Assembly: GCF_900105685.1 (NCBI RefSeq)
Contig: NZ_LT629781.1
Span: forward strand, 1,984,001 to 2,048,000
Reading direction: 5' to 3'
DNA length: 64,000 nt
DNA from: Verrucomicrobium sp. GAS474
Lineage (GTDB): Bacteria > Verrucomicrobiota > Verrucomicrobiia > Methylacidiphilales > GAS474
A program made the position numbers and the translations under genes. This document shows, piece by piece, positions 7,599 to 16,508 of the stretch (positions are counted from its first letter, which is position 1; the number at the start of each line of letters is the position of its first letter). The notes under the pieces were generated by a model. It was not told where the DNA came from, did not search any database, and worked only from the letters and a program-made list of their open reading frames with translations.

Positions 7599-9713
7599 AT
7601 GACTCCGATCCAGACGCAGAACTCCCCCACCCCGCTTCCCACTTCGGGACGGCGCGACATCGAAGCCGGGCAACCCTATCCCCTCGGCGCCACCTGGACG
7701 GGAAAGGGGGTCCAGTTCGCCCTGTTCTCGGCCCACGCCCGGAGGGTCGACCTCTGCCTGTTCGACGCCGCGGGAAATGAGACCGACCGGATCCCGCTCC
7801 CGGCGTTCACCCACCGCGTCTGGCACGGCTTCGTCCCCGGGCTCGAGCCGGGCCAACGCTACGGCTACCGGGTCGACGGCGTCTACGATCCGGAAGGGGG
7901 CCATCGCTCCAATCCGGCGAAGCTCCTCCTCGACCCCTACGCGAAGGCCGTCACCGGCCTCGTCGTCCCGAACGAGGCGCTGAACGATTTCCGTCCGAAC
8001 CCGGAACCGAAGGCGAGCGGGGAACCCGCCGCCGCGGGGGAATGGGTCCGTGACGAGCGGGACAGCGCGCCGTTCATTCCGAAGGGCGTCGTGGTCGACG
8101 ACGCCTTCGACTGGGAGGGCGTCGTCCCTCCCGTCCGTCCGGCGGGGGAGACGGTGATCTACGAGATGAATGTCCGCGGCTTTTCCAAGGGCTGGACGGC
8201 GATTCCCGAGGCCGACCGGGGCACCTACCGCGCCGTCGGCTCCGACGCGGCGCTCGCCTACTTCCGGCAGCTCGGCGTCACGGCGGTCGAGTTCCTCCCC
8301 GTCCACTTCTTCGCCTCCGAGGGCTACCTGATCGACCGGGGGTTGACGAATTACTGGGGCTACAACAGCCTCGGCTTCCTCGCCCCCCATCCCGCCTACG
8401 CGGCCGCCTCCGACCCGCAGGAGCAGGTGCGGGAGTTCAAGGAAATGGTGAAGCGGCTCCACCGCGCCGGGATCGAGGTGATCCTCGACGTCGTCTACAA
8501 CCACACGGCGGAGGGGAACCACTTCGGCCCCACCCTCTCCTTCCGGGGGATCGACAACGCCTCCTACTACCGCCTCGACCGGGAGAAGCGGAGCCGCTAC
8601 CGCGATTTCTCCGGCTGCGGGAACACCCCCGACTCGACCCATCCCTACGTCCTCCGGCTGATCCTCGACAGCCTCCGCTATTGGACCTCGGAAATGCAGG
8701 TCGACGGCTTCCGCTTCGACCTCGCCTCGGCCCTCGCCCGCGAGGGGGACGACCACGCCTTCCGGGGCCGCTCGGCCTTCCTGAACGCCGTCGCCCAGGA
8801 CCCCGTCCTCGCCCGCGTGAAGCTGATTGCCGAGCCGTGGGACTGCGCTGACGGCGGCTACCAGGTCGGGGGCTTCCCGGAGCGGTGGTCGGAGTGGAAC
8901 GGCAAGTACCGGGACGGCGTCCGCCGCTTCTGGCGCGGGGAGGCGTGGACCTTCGAGGAATTCGCCCGCCGCCTCACGGGGAGCCCCGACCTCTACGCCG
9001 CCGCCGGGCGGACCGAGGAGGCGAGCGTCAATTTCGTCACTTCCCACGACGGCTTCACCCTCCGCGATCTCGTCTCCTACGAGGAGAAGCACAACGAGGA
9101 GAACGGGAACCAGAACACCGACGGCGACAACTCGAACCACGCCTGGAACTGCGGCGTCGAGGGCGAGACGACGAAGAAGGCGATCCTCGCCCTCCGCCGC
9201 CGCCAGCAGCGCAACTTCCTCGCGACCCTCTTCCTCTCCCGGGGCATCCCGATGCTCGCCTCCGGGGACGAGCGGAACCGGACCCAGCGCGGGAACAACA
9301 ACGCCTATTGCCTCGACAATCCCGGAGCCTGGCTCGATTGGGGGGGCGACGAGGTCGCCCGGCGGCTGGAGCGGTACGTCGCGCGGTTGGCGGAGGTGCG
9401 GCGGACCTGGATCGCCGCGACTGCCGCGATCGGCTCGACCGAGGCCCGGCTCCTCCCCGTGCCGGAGGCAGAGGGGCTGGGCGGCGCGATTTTATGGGAG
9501 GGGGGCGAGGGCGGGGGCGAGACTTGGCTGCTCTGCGTCCATAACGGGAAGGAACTGCGGAGGCAGGTTCTTCCGGGACCGGCGGGGACGGTTTGGGAAG
9601 AGGTCGTCGACACCTCGGAGGAAGAGGGCTTCCATGCCGCGCCCCGCCGGTTCGACGGGGAGGGCGTGATCGATCTCGATCCGTTTTCGCTCTCGTTGCT
9701 CAGGAAGGTGTAG
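7599..9713 (+). CDS. glgX: Glycogen debranching enzyme GlgX (GH13 isoamylase type)
   Basis: A 704-residue cytoplasmic enzyme. The N-terminal CBM48-like domain (YPLGATWTGKGVQFALFSAHA) precedes a GH13 barrel. Catalytic residues are visible: the nucleophile Asp374 in DGFRFDLASAL, the acid Glu412 in LIAEPWD, and Asp484 in TSHDGF. GlgX hydrolyses alpha-1,6 branches of glycogen limit dextrins, releasing maltooligosaccharides. The ATG at 7599 gives a normal family length; the upstream extension is not family-like. It converges on the 4-alpha-glucanotransferase gene with 46 bp between stops, and the two enzymes would act in sequence on glycogen or maltodextrin. Confidence 0.95.
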   Translation: MTPIQTQNSPTPLPTSGRRDIEAGQPYPLGATWTGKGVQFALFSAHARRVDLCLFDAAGNETDRIPLPAFTHRVWHGFVPGLEPGQRYGYRVDGVYDPEGGHRSNPAKLLLDPYAKAVTGLVVPNEALNDFRPNPEPKASGEPAAAGEWVRDERDSAPFIPKGVVVDDAFDWEGVVPPVRPAGETVIYEMNVRGFSKGWTAIPEADRGTYRAVGSDAALAYFRQLGVTAVEFLPVHFFASEGYLIDRGLTNYWGYNSLGFLAPHPAYAAASDPQEQVREFKEMVKRLHRAGIEVILDVVYNHTAEGNHFGPTLSFRGIDNASYYRLDREKRSRYRDFSGCGNTPDSTHPYVLRLILDSLRYWTSEMQVDGFRFDLASALAREGDDHAFRGRSAFLNAVAQDPVLARVKLIAEPWDCADGGYQVGGFPERWSEWNGKYRDGVRRFWRGEAWTFEEFARRLTGSPDLYAAAGRTEEASVNFVTSHDGFTLRDLVSYEEKHNEENGNQNTDGDNSNHAWNCGVEGETTKKAILALRRRQQRNFLATLFLSRGIPMLASGDERNRTQRGNNNAYCLDNPGAWLDWGGDEVARRLERYVARLAEVRRTWIAATAAIGSTEARLLPVPEAEGLGGAILWEGGEGGGETWLLCVHNGKELRRQVLPGPAGTVWEEVVDTSEEEGFHAAPRRFDGEGVIDLDPFSLSLLRKV

Positions 9714-9759
9714 GAAGGAGGCCCGCGTCGGGCACCCCTTCCCGCAAGCCCCTCTCCCC

Positions 9760-11556
9760 CTACTTCGCGTGGGCGGGCTCGATGTTGGCTTGGGCGGCCT
9801 CGGCCCCGGGCTCTGCCTGCGGGGCGGGTGCGGGGACGGCAACGGGAAGCGAGGGGCGGATGCGACCGCTCTTCGCGATGACTTCCTTCAGCTTCTTCAG
9901 GCGCGGGCCGTAGGTGGCGTGGCGGAGGCATTCCTCCAGGGAACACTCGAGCCGCTCGGCCCAGGTCCCCGCGCCGTAGCTCCCCGGAAGGTTGTAGCGT
10001 TGGCGGATGCCGAGCATGTCGCTGGTAAGGAAGGCGGCGAGGACGCAGGGGCTGCCGAGGAGGGTCCGCTGGCTCGCCTCGAGAAGGGCGTCGTTCATCT
10101 CGTCGGGCCGGGTTCCCTTCCACCCGACGAGGTGGAGGAAGCTCTCCAGCTCGACCGCCGAGGCGTGATGGGCGGCCTGAGCGCCGAGGACGAGGTTCGC
10201 GTACTGGACGGCGAGCGGCGCGTGATCGTGGGTGGCGTAGGTCGCGAGGCTCAGGGGCCGGAAGGAGGCGATCGGAAGGAGCGTGTGGTCGGGATTCCGG
10301 TCGAGGGTCGGGAGGCTGAGGCTCGGCACGGCGAGGTCTTCGAGGGCCTGGCGCATGTAGGGCGTCATGTCGGCCATCAGTTCGGCGACGAGGGCCATCG
10401 ACCCGGCGGCTTCCTTCAGGACGGAGATCACCTCGCGGCCCTGGAGGTCGTTCAGCTTCGCCATCATCGGGTCGGAATCGGGGCCGGGGACGAAGCGGGG
10501 GATGCGGCCGCCGGTCCGCTGCTTGATCTGTTCCAGGTCGAGGCGGGAGAAATCGGTGTGCTGCGGTCCGCCGCCCCACGGCATCATGTAGGCGCGGAAG
10601 TACCCGCGGAGGTGGTCGACGCGGCAGAGGTGGAACGTCAGCGATTCCCGCCGGATGCGGCGGCGGAGCCAGGCGAAACCCTCGGAGCGATGGTTCTCCC
10701 AGCGATAGGGCGGGAAGCCCCAGTTCTGGCCCCACCGCTCCGAATCCTTGCTGGCGTCGAAGGCGCCGAGGGACTGGGCCCCCATGCTCCAGTCGAGGTC
10801 GAAGAGCTCGGGGCGTTCCCAGGTGTCGACGCTGGCGCGGCTGACGCCGAACGACATCTCCCCCATGAGGAGGACGTCGCGGGCCTCGGCATAGGAGCGG
10901 ACCGAGGCCCATTGCCGGGCGGCGACCCACTGGATGAAGGCGAAGCCGTCCCGCACCTGCTCCAGCGCGTTGTGCTGGGGAACGTGGGCGAACCAGGCCT
11001 CGGCCGAGGCGCGGTTCTGGTGGACGGGCTGCCATTCGGTCCAGTTCGTGTTCCCCTCGTACTCGCGGATCAGGAGGCGGAAGAGGGTGTAGGCGTCGAG
11101 CCACTCGGCGTTCTCCTTCTTGAACTTCGCGAACTCGTCGTGGAGCCCTCCCGCCTGCGCCTGGGCCAGGAAGCGGCGATGGCTGGCGAGGAGGAGATGG
11201 ATCTTGAGGGATTGGACCGAGTTGTATTTCACCGCTCCCTGCCGGAGCTGGGAGAGCCACGAGGCGGGCGCGGCCTTCTCCATCGTCTCCCGGTCGGGGA
11301 AGCCGGGGACCTCCTCCGGGGAGAGGGTGAGGAGAGCGGGCGAGAGGGCGCAGGAACTGATCGGGTTGTAGGGGCTGTAGTCGCCGACGACCTCGTGGAT
11401 CGGGAGCGTCTGGAGGACGGAGAAGCCCATCTTCACGCAGAAGTCGACGGCTTCGCGCATGGCCTGGGTGTCGCCGATCCCCTCGTCGCTGGCGCGGCGG
11501 AGGGCGAAGACGGGGGCGAGGAGGGCGGTGTGTTTCCGGTTGGGATCGAGTTTCAT
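9760..11556 (-). CDS. malQ: 4-alpha-glucanotransferase (amylomaltase, GH77)
   Basis: A 598-residue GH77 enzyme that transfers glucan segments between maltooligosaccharides. The N-terminal LAPVFALRRASDEGIGD and the SPYNPISSCALSPALL motif are typical. Likely catalytic residues are Asp314 in CRVDHLRGYF, Glu392 in LVAELMAD and Asp444 in YATHDH. The canonical GEDLG and NTHD versions of these motifs are somewhat diverged here, so activity may differ in detail. A Pro/Ala-rich tail of about 30 residues ends the protein. The long upstream open frame belongs to the next gene's shadow; the ATG at 11556 fits the family start. It lies 29 bp after the Gfo/Idh/MocA gene and may be co-transcribed with it. 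Confidence 0.92.
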   Translation of the reverse strand: MKLDPNRKHTALLAPVFALRRASDEGIGDTQAMREAVDFCVKMGFSVLQTLPIHEVVGDYSPYNPISSCALSPALLTLSPEEVPGFPDRETMEKAAPASWLSQLRQGAVKYNSVQSLKIHLLLASHRRFLAQAQAGGLHDEFAKFKKENAEWLDAYTLFRLLIREYEGNTNWTEWQPVHQNRASAEAWFAHVPQHNALEQVRDGFAFIQWVAARQWASVRSYAEARDVLLMGEMSFGVSRASVDTWERPELFDLDWSMGAQSLGAFDASKDSERWGQNWGFPPYRWENHRSEGFAWLRRRIRRESLTFHLCRVDHLRGYFRAYMMPWGGGPQHTDFSRLDLEQIKQRTGGRIPRFVPGPDSDPMMAKLNDLQGREVISVLKEAAGSMALVAELMADMTPYMRQALEDLAVPSLSLPTLDRNPDHTLLPIASFRPLSLATYATHDHAPLAVQYANLVLGAQAAHHASAVELESFLHLVGWKGTRPDEMNDALLEASQRTLLGSPCVLAAFLTSDMLGIRQRYNLPGSYGAGTWAERLECSLEECLRHATYGPRLKKLKEVIAKSGRIRPSLPVAVPAPAPQAEPGAEAAQANIEPAHAK

Positions 11557-11585
11557 GGCGGTGGGAGGGATGGGGGTTGGAGGAG

Positions 11586-12680
11586 TTAGAGGGCGGGGCT
11601 TTCGATCAGCTGGCGGAGGTCGGGGCGGGTCCGCTTCACCGTCGTCTTGAGCTTCACCGGCCTGCCGAGCCGGGCGGAACGGAGAAGCGCCTCGATGATC
11701 TCGATATCGATGAGGCCTTCCTCGCCGGACGGCTCCGGGGTCCTGTCGTGGAGGATGCAGTCGGAGAAATAGAGGAGTTCGGGGCCGAACTGGTCGTGCG
11801 CGCCGAAGGTCCGGGTCGCCGTCTTCCCTCCGATCGTGACGCGGTGGGTCGAGGGACCGGGGAAGGCATAGCCGTTGTCGACGCGCAGGTGGCCCTTCGT
11901 CCCGAAGAGCTCGTAGGCGTTCTCGGGATCGCTGCTGAAGCTGGTGGTGAAGGTCGCGATCCGGTTCCCGGGAAAACGGAGGACGCACGACGAGAGCTCG
12001 TCCACGTCGCCGAAGCGGCGGCCCGATCCCTCGACGCTGGCGGCGAAGACCTCGGTCGGCTCGGCGCGGAAGAGGGAACGGATCGTGTTGATGCAATAGA
12101 TGCCGATGTCGTAGAGGGTCCCGCCGCCCCACTCCTTCTTCGTCCGGATATCGCCCGGCTTCACCTGCATGGTGAAGTAGGAGTTGAAGAAGCGGATCTG
12201 GCCGAGCTTTCCCGAGGAGGCCCAGCGGATCGCCGTCAGGTTCCCCCGCTCCAAGTGAAGGCGATAGGCCGTCATCAGCTTCACGCCGTGCTTCCGGCAT
12301 CCGGCGATCATCGCCCGGCAGTCGGCGGAGGTGACGGCGAGGGGCTTCTCCGAGAGGACATGGACGCCGAGCTTCGCGGCGCGGAGGGTGTATTCCCGGT
12401 GGAGATGATTCGGCAGCGCGAGGTAGATCGCGTCGACCCGCTGCTCCCGGAGCCCGCGCTCGAAGTCCTTGTAGGAATAGACCTTTTCCAGGCCGTACTG
12501 CGTCCCGAAGGCCGCCTGGGAGGGATGATGGTAGAACAGGGTGACGAGTTCCGAGTTCCGCCCGGCATGGACGAAGGCCGGGAGGACGGCGTCCCGCGCG
12601 ATCCAGCCGAGCCCCATCACGGCGTAGCGGATTTTCTTGGCCTTCTTTTTCACCGGCGATTTCAAACGAGACGTGGGCAT
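11586..12680 (-). CDS. Gfo/Idh/MocA-family NAD(P)-dependent oxidoreductase
   Basis: A 364-residue dehydrogenase with a Rossmann fold (IRYAVMGLGWIARDAVLPAF), the catalytic EKPLA (Lys112), and the C-terminal-domain motif GGGTLYDIGIYCIN. The order resembles glucose-fructose oxidoreductase and 1,5-anhydro-fructose or scyllo-inositol dehydrogenases; the actual sugar substrate cannot be called. The N-terminus is Lys-rich (SPVKKKAKK) and has no Tat signal, so it is presumably cytoplasmic. A longer form from an ATG at 12734 is possible. The start lies about 75 bp from a near-perfect palindrome at 12753-12767, and the gene diverges from the secreted propeller gene at 12978. Confidence 0.9.
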   Translation of the reverse strand: MPTSRLKSPVKKKAKKIRYAVMGLGWIARDAVLPAFVHAGRNSELVTLFYHHPSQAAFGTQYGLEKVYSYKDFERGLREQRVDAIYLALPNHLHREYTLRAAKLGVHVLSEKPLAVTSADCRAMIAGCRKHGVKLMTAYRLHLERGNLTAIRWASSGKLGQIRFFNSYFTMQVKPGDIRTKKEWGGGTLYDIGIYCINTIRSLFRAEPTEVFAASVEGSGRRFGDVDELSSCVLRFPGNRIATFTTSFSSDPENAYELFGTKGHLRVDNGYAFPGPSTHRVTIGGKTATRTFGAHDQFGPELLYFSDCILHDRTPEPSGEEGLIDIEIIEALLRSARLGRPVKLKTTVKRTRPDLRQLIESPAL

Positions 12681-12977
12681 CCCCTGGGGATTTGCACAGA
12701 GCGTGCCATTTTCCCCGAACGGGCCGCTCCCCATCTGGAGAATCGATTTTCAGCCCGGTAACCGGGCGCGGCGGAGCGGGTACAATGCATGCCCCGGCGG
12801 GGGGGATTCCCTGCATTTTTCAGGAAGGCGAAGGGGAGATTGTTTTAACATTTATCTGAAAAGTTAGGGCGTTTGCCTGAATCCATTAGTGCTTTCCGGG
12901 GGTGATTGTTACGATCGGAACTAAAGGCGTTTTCCCGCTCTCTTCCGCTCCTTTCAGCTTCCCACCCCCCCCGCATC
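12681..12977. promoter_or_regulatory. Divergent intergenic region with palindrome
   Basis: This 297-bp spacer separates the Gfo/Idh/MocA gene from the propeller gene. It contains GCCCGGT-A-ACCGGGC (12753-12767), a 7-1-7 palindrome about 73 bp upstream of the Gfo/Idh start, and an A/T-rich stretch at 12840-12865 (TGTTTTAACATTTATC) that may serve the rightward promoter. No gene or RNA was recognised. Which regulator binds is unknown. Confidence 0.45.
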
Positions 12978-15131
12978 ATGACCTCCATCGCGACCCCCCT
13001 GCTTCCCGATTCCTCTCTTTTGAATCCCTTTAAAAAGCTCCAGTATGCTTGTAAGTATATTTACGCAATCACGCTTACTGCCTTGCTTTGCCTCCCCCTG
13101 AGCGCCGAAGCTGGGGAGGAGGCGGTTCATTGGGAAAGCAGCGGTTGGGGCGGTGGCGGATTCTTTTGGTCGGCGGTCTTCCATCCGACCAAAAAAGGGG
13201 TCCTCTACATGGGCGGCGACGTCCTCGGGATCTACAAGACCGACGATTCCGGGAAACAGTGGCGCCTGATCAACAACGGCCTGCCCAGTTATGGAGTCTT
13301 TTCTTTGGCCGTCACTCCGGCAAGCCCGGAGAGCATTTACGCCCTCACTGTGAACGGCCCTGCCCGAAGCCTCGACGGCGGCGAACATTGGACGGCGAAC
13401 CCCGTCCAGAAGGAAATCGTCTGCCAGAAGTACAAGAGCATCCGGGCCATCGCCGCCGATCCGGTCGATGCCGACCTGGTCTACGTCGGCAGCCCGAAGG
13501 GGAAGATCTTCAAGAGCGAGGACGGCGCGAAGACGTGGAAGGAAGTCTACGCCCTGGCCCAGGCGGGCACCGTCTTCAGCGTCGTGATCAATCCGCGCCA
13601 GCCGACCCAGGTCTTCGGCGCGACGGCGACGGCGGGGATCGTCGAGAGCGACGACCGCGGCGTCACCTGGAAGGAACTCGCCACCCCGAAGAAGGCGGCC
13701 CACATCACCGTTTCCCCCTCCGACGGGGTCCTCTACGGCGCGTTCTTCGACCAGGGCGTCTACAAGTCGGCCGACGGCGGCAAGACGTGGACGAAGACCG
13801 CGATGGAGGCGAACGCGAAGAACAACGCCATCGAGGTCGTCGTCAATCCCCAGGACGCGAACACCGTCTACTGCCTCGCCGCCGACCACTCCGCCTGGGC
13901 CGGCGCCGTCTACACCAGCCACGACGCCGGGGCGACCTGGACGCGGAACAACCGGATGAAGCCCGATCTCGAAAACGATCCGACCAACCCGAAGGATCCC
14001 GACTTCCTGAAGACCGGCACCGGCCCGATGAGCTCGGTGACCAACCTCGCCCTCTCGCCGAATTTCCCGAACGACCTCTTCATCTCGGCCAACTGGCGGA
14101 GCGCCTACAGCGAGGACGGCGGGAAGACGTGGGCGGAGCGGGCGCGCGGTGCCGACATCTCCTGCGTCACCGACATCCGCTTCTTCAAGAACCGCACCTA
14201 CGCCGCGAACATGGACGAGGGCGTCCTGATGAGCGAGAACAACGGGGCGAACTGGAAGGCCATCTGGCCCCTCTCCTACCAGCCGAAGGTTTCCGGCGAC
14301 GTCTGGCGGGTCGCGATTTCCGAGGGGAGCGCCGGCGACCGGATCGTCGCCGCGGCGAGCCCCTGGAACAACGTCCCCCGGAAGAACGTCATCCTGCTCA
14401 GCGAGGACGGCGGCGCGACGCCTCCCGCCGTCATTGACGCCGGTCTCCCCGACTACCTCCCGAAGGCGAACACGATGTGGGACCACGGCTACCTCCGGGC
14501 GCTGGCCGCCGACCCCAACGACGCGAAGGTCTTCTACGCCGGGATCGACGGCGATCCCGAGGGCGACAAGACGGGCGGCGGCGTCTTCAAGTCGGAGGAC
14601 GGCGGCTACACCTGGAAGCAGCTCCCCGTCCAGCCCGGCAGCCGCCGGATGTATTACGGCCTCGCCGTCGACCCGACGAACTCCAAGCGGATCTTCTGGG
14701 GGACCTGCGGCAACGGCGGCGGCCTCTACCGGAGCGAGGACGGCGGCAATTCGTGGAGCTACGTCTTCAAGGACGAGGGATGGATCTTCAACCTCCATGT
14801 CTCGGCCGAGGGGATCGTCTACGCCGCGGGGAAGAACCTGTGGGCCAGCGCCGACCACGGCACGACCTGGAAGAAGATCTCCAACTTCGACGCCAGCCAG
14901 GCGATCATGGGCCTCGAGACGAAGCCCGGCAGCCCCAACACGATCTGGATCTCCCGCGTCACCTGGGGGAGCGACGCCGGCGGCGGCATCTACAAGACCA
15001 CCGACGGCGGCGCGACCTGGTCCGAGATCACGGGCGACATCCCTTACCGGAAACCCCTCGTCCTCCGCTACAACGCCGCCACGGGCGAACTCTGGACGGG
15101 CTTCGTGGGGCTCTTCAAAACCAAGCAATAG
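12978..15131 (+). CDS. Secreted multi-Asp-box beta-propeller protein (BNR/sortilin-like), paralogue 1
   Basis: A 717-residue exported protein. A long N-region is followed by a hydrophobic core and probable cleavage after AEA (about residue 45). The mature part holds about 13 Asp-box motifs (S/T-x-D-x-G-x-T-W, for example SADGGKTWTK, SEDGGYTWKQ, TTDGGATWSE), which fold as two beta-propellers. The N-terminal WGGGGFFWSAVFHPTKKGVLY resembles the start of GH74 xyloglucanases, but I could not verify catalytic aspartates, so glycanase activity is only a suggestion. It precedes the pseudopilin cassette by 86 bp. A second paralogue (23860) closes the same cluster. The first ~150 bp use more A/T-rich codons than the rest. 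Confidence 0.85.
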   Translation: MTSIATPLLPDSSLLNPFKKLQYACKYIYAITLTALLCLPLSAEAGEEAVHWESSGWGGGGFFWSAVFHPTKKGVLYMGGDVLGIYKTDDSGKQWRLINNGLPSYGVFSLAVTPASPESIYALTVNGPARSLDGGEHWTANPVQKEIVCQKYKSIRAIAADPVDADLVYVGSPKGKIFKSEDGAKTWKEVYALAQAGTVFSVVINPRQPTQVFGATATAGIVESDDRGVTWKELATPKKAAHITVSPSDGVLYGAFFDQGVYKSADGGKTWTKTAMEANAKNNAIEVVVNPQDANTVYCLAADHSAWAGAVYTSHDAGATWTRNNRMKPDLENDPTNPKDPDFLKTGTGPMSSVTNLALSPNFPNDLFISANWRSAYSEDGGKTWAERARGADISCVTDIRFFKNRTYAANMDEGVLMSENNGANWKAIWPLSYQPKVSGDVWRVAISEGSAGDRIVAAASPWNNVPRKNVILLSEDGGATPPAVIDAGLPDYLPKANTMWDHGYLRALAADPNDAKVFYAGIDGDPEGDKTGGGVFKSEDGGYTWKQLPVQPGSRRMYYGLAVDPTNSKRIFWGTCGNGGGLYRSEDGGNSWSYVFKDEGWIFNLHVSAEGIVYAAGKNLWASADHGTTWKKISNFDASQAIMGLETKPGSPNTIWISRVTWGSDAGGGIYKTTDGGATWSEITGDIPYRKPLVLRYNAATGELWTGFVGLFKTKQ

Positions 15132-15217
15132 CCGGGGAGCAAGAGCAGCCAAGGCAACAAGACGAAACGCCCCGGGACCCTTTCGAGAGAGAGGAGGGGA
15201 ACCGGGGCCAGAGCACG

Positions 15218-15694
15218 ATGAAGACGCATTCCTTCCACCGCATCGGCACCCGGGCCTTCAGCCTGATCGAGGTCGCCTTTTCCCTGGGGATCTGCTCCTT
15301 CGCGCTCATCGCCATGTTCGGCCTGTTCGGGACCGGCCTGCAGAGCAGCCGCGATTCCGAGGACCAGATCCAGGCGGCGAACCTCGCCTCCCTCATCGTC
15401 TCGACCCGGATGGCCTCGCCGACGGGGACGATCGCGAACTTCGTCCTCCCGGCCAACGCCATCTCCCGCCCCTACGGCGATCTCTACACCGAGGGGACCT
15501 ACATCGGCGTCGACGGGAAGCTCACCAGCCTCGCCAACGCCGCCTACCAGGTCACCTGCCGTACCGGGACCAACGCGGCGACCGGCAGCTCCCTTTCCCA
15601 GATCTATCTCATGCTCAGCTGGCCCCCGCAGGCCGCCCTCACCAGCGCGATGGTCAAACATTACGAACTGCTCGTCTATGTGCCGATCCGCTAA
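15218..15694 (+). CDS. Prepilin-type protein, Verru_Chthon cassette protein B-like
   Basis: A 158-residue pseudopilin. The N-terminus carries a type IV prepilin processing site, TRA|FSLIEVAFSLGICSFAL, with Glu at +5 and a following membrane helix; Ala rather than Gly sits at -1. The rest is a small Ser/Thr/Ala-rich globular domain. It is first of three overlapping genes whose order and sizes match the Verru_Chthon cassette families (B, C, A) reported from Verrucomicrobia, where function is unknown. It overlaps the next gene by 17 bp. A type II secretion or type IV pilus-like platform would be needed for assembly; none is encoded in this window. Confidence 0.78.
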   Translation: MKTHSFHRIGTRAFSLIEVAFSLGICSFALIAMFGLFGTGLQSSRDSEDQIQAANLASLIVSTRMASPTGTIANFVLPANAISRPYGDLYTEGTYIGVDGKLTSLANAAYQVTCRTGTNAATGSSLSQIYLMLSWPPQAALTSAMVKHYELLVYVPIR

Positions 15695-16508
15695 AGCCTC
15701 CCGCCGCCCCCGCGCGGCCTTCACCCTCGTCGAGGTGATGTGCGCCATGGCGATCCTCGTCTTCATCATGGTCATGCTCAGCCAGATCCTCGGCTCCGTG
15801 ACCCAGGCGTGGGTCGGCGGGCAGCGGAAGGCGAACAACTTCACGAAGGCCCGCGTCATGCTGGAGATGTTCGCCCGCGACATCCGGGGCGGCGTCTTCC
15901 GCTCCGACCTCGCCGCCTTCCCCGGCGGGCAGCTCTCCCTCTACACGAACTCCCAGGGCGTCAGCTCCCAGGGCGGCTCGGTCCGCGCCGTCTCCCTCGT
16001 CACCTACTCCTACAGCACCGACCGCAGCACCCTCGCCAGCCTCAGCACCCTCCAGCGCGGCGACACCGGCATCCTCTGGAGTTCCGACGCCGCCTCCATC
16101 GCCTTCGGCAACACCGCCGGCTTCGGGGCCAACGCCGTCCATCCCCGCGACACCGCCGCCGGGGTCATCGCCTACAAGGCCGTCTTCCTCTACGCCGACG
16201 GCACCCTGTCCTCGACCTACAGCGCGGGCACGTCGAGCCCCGTCAGCAGTTCCGGCACCTCCTCCGCCAATCCCCTCTGCGGCGTCGGCCTCACCCTCGC
16301 CGTCATCGACGACCAGACTCTCCTCCAGCTCAACAGCGCCCAATTCCTCGGCCTGCGGAGCCTTCTGGAGGAGGGGGCCCACGGCACCACCAGCGTGAAG
16401 GGGGATTGGGAGAAGATGATCAAGAGCGGCGCGCTGAACGGGTACCCCATGGGGGTGAAGGCCAACCTCAAAATATTTGAACGCTATGTCACCCTTCCCA
16501 CACTCTGA
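15678..16508 (+). CDS. Prepilin-type protein, Verru_Chthon cassette protein C-like
   Basis: A 276-residue pseudopilin resembling GspJ/PulJ-type minor pilins. The processing site is RAA|FTLVEVMCAMAILVFIMVML, again with Ala at -1 and Glu at +5. The helix continues as LEMFARDIRGGVFRSD, and the C-terminal domain is beta-rich and Ser/Gly/Thr-rich. It overlaps the preceding cassette gene by 17 bp and the following one by 23 bp, so translation is probably coupled. In type II secretion the J-type minor pseudopilin caps the pseudopilus together with I and K; the same I-J-K order is seen here. That functional parallel is inference. Confidence 0.78.
   Translation: MCRSAKASRRPRAAFTLVEVMCAMAILVFIMVMLSQILGSVTQAWVGGQRKANNFTKARVMLEMFARDIRGGVFRSDLAAFPGGQLSLYTNSQGVSSQGGSVRAVSLVTYSYSTDRSTLASLSTLQRGDTGILWSSDAASIAFGNTAGFGANAVHPRDTAAGVIAYKAVFLYADGTLSSTYSAGTSSPVSSSGTSSANPLCGVGLTLAVIDDQTLLQLNSAQFLGLRSLLEEGAHGTTSVKGDWEKMIKSGALNGYPMGVKANLKIFERYVTLPTL

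Noticed and set aside
11559-12816. Extension of the 4-alpha-glucanotransferase to 1018 residues, as a possible fusion
   Set aside because: The added N-terminal part is Arg/Pro-rich and antisense-like to nothing meaningful; it is an out-of-frame reading of the Gfo/Idh/MocA gene.
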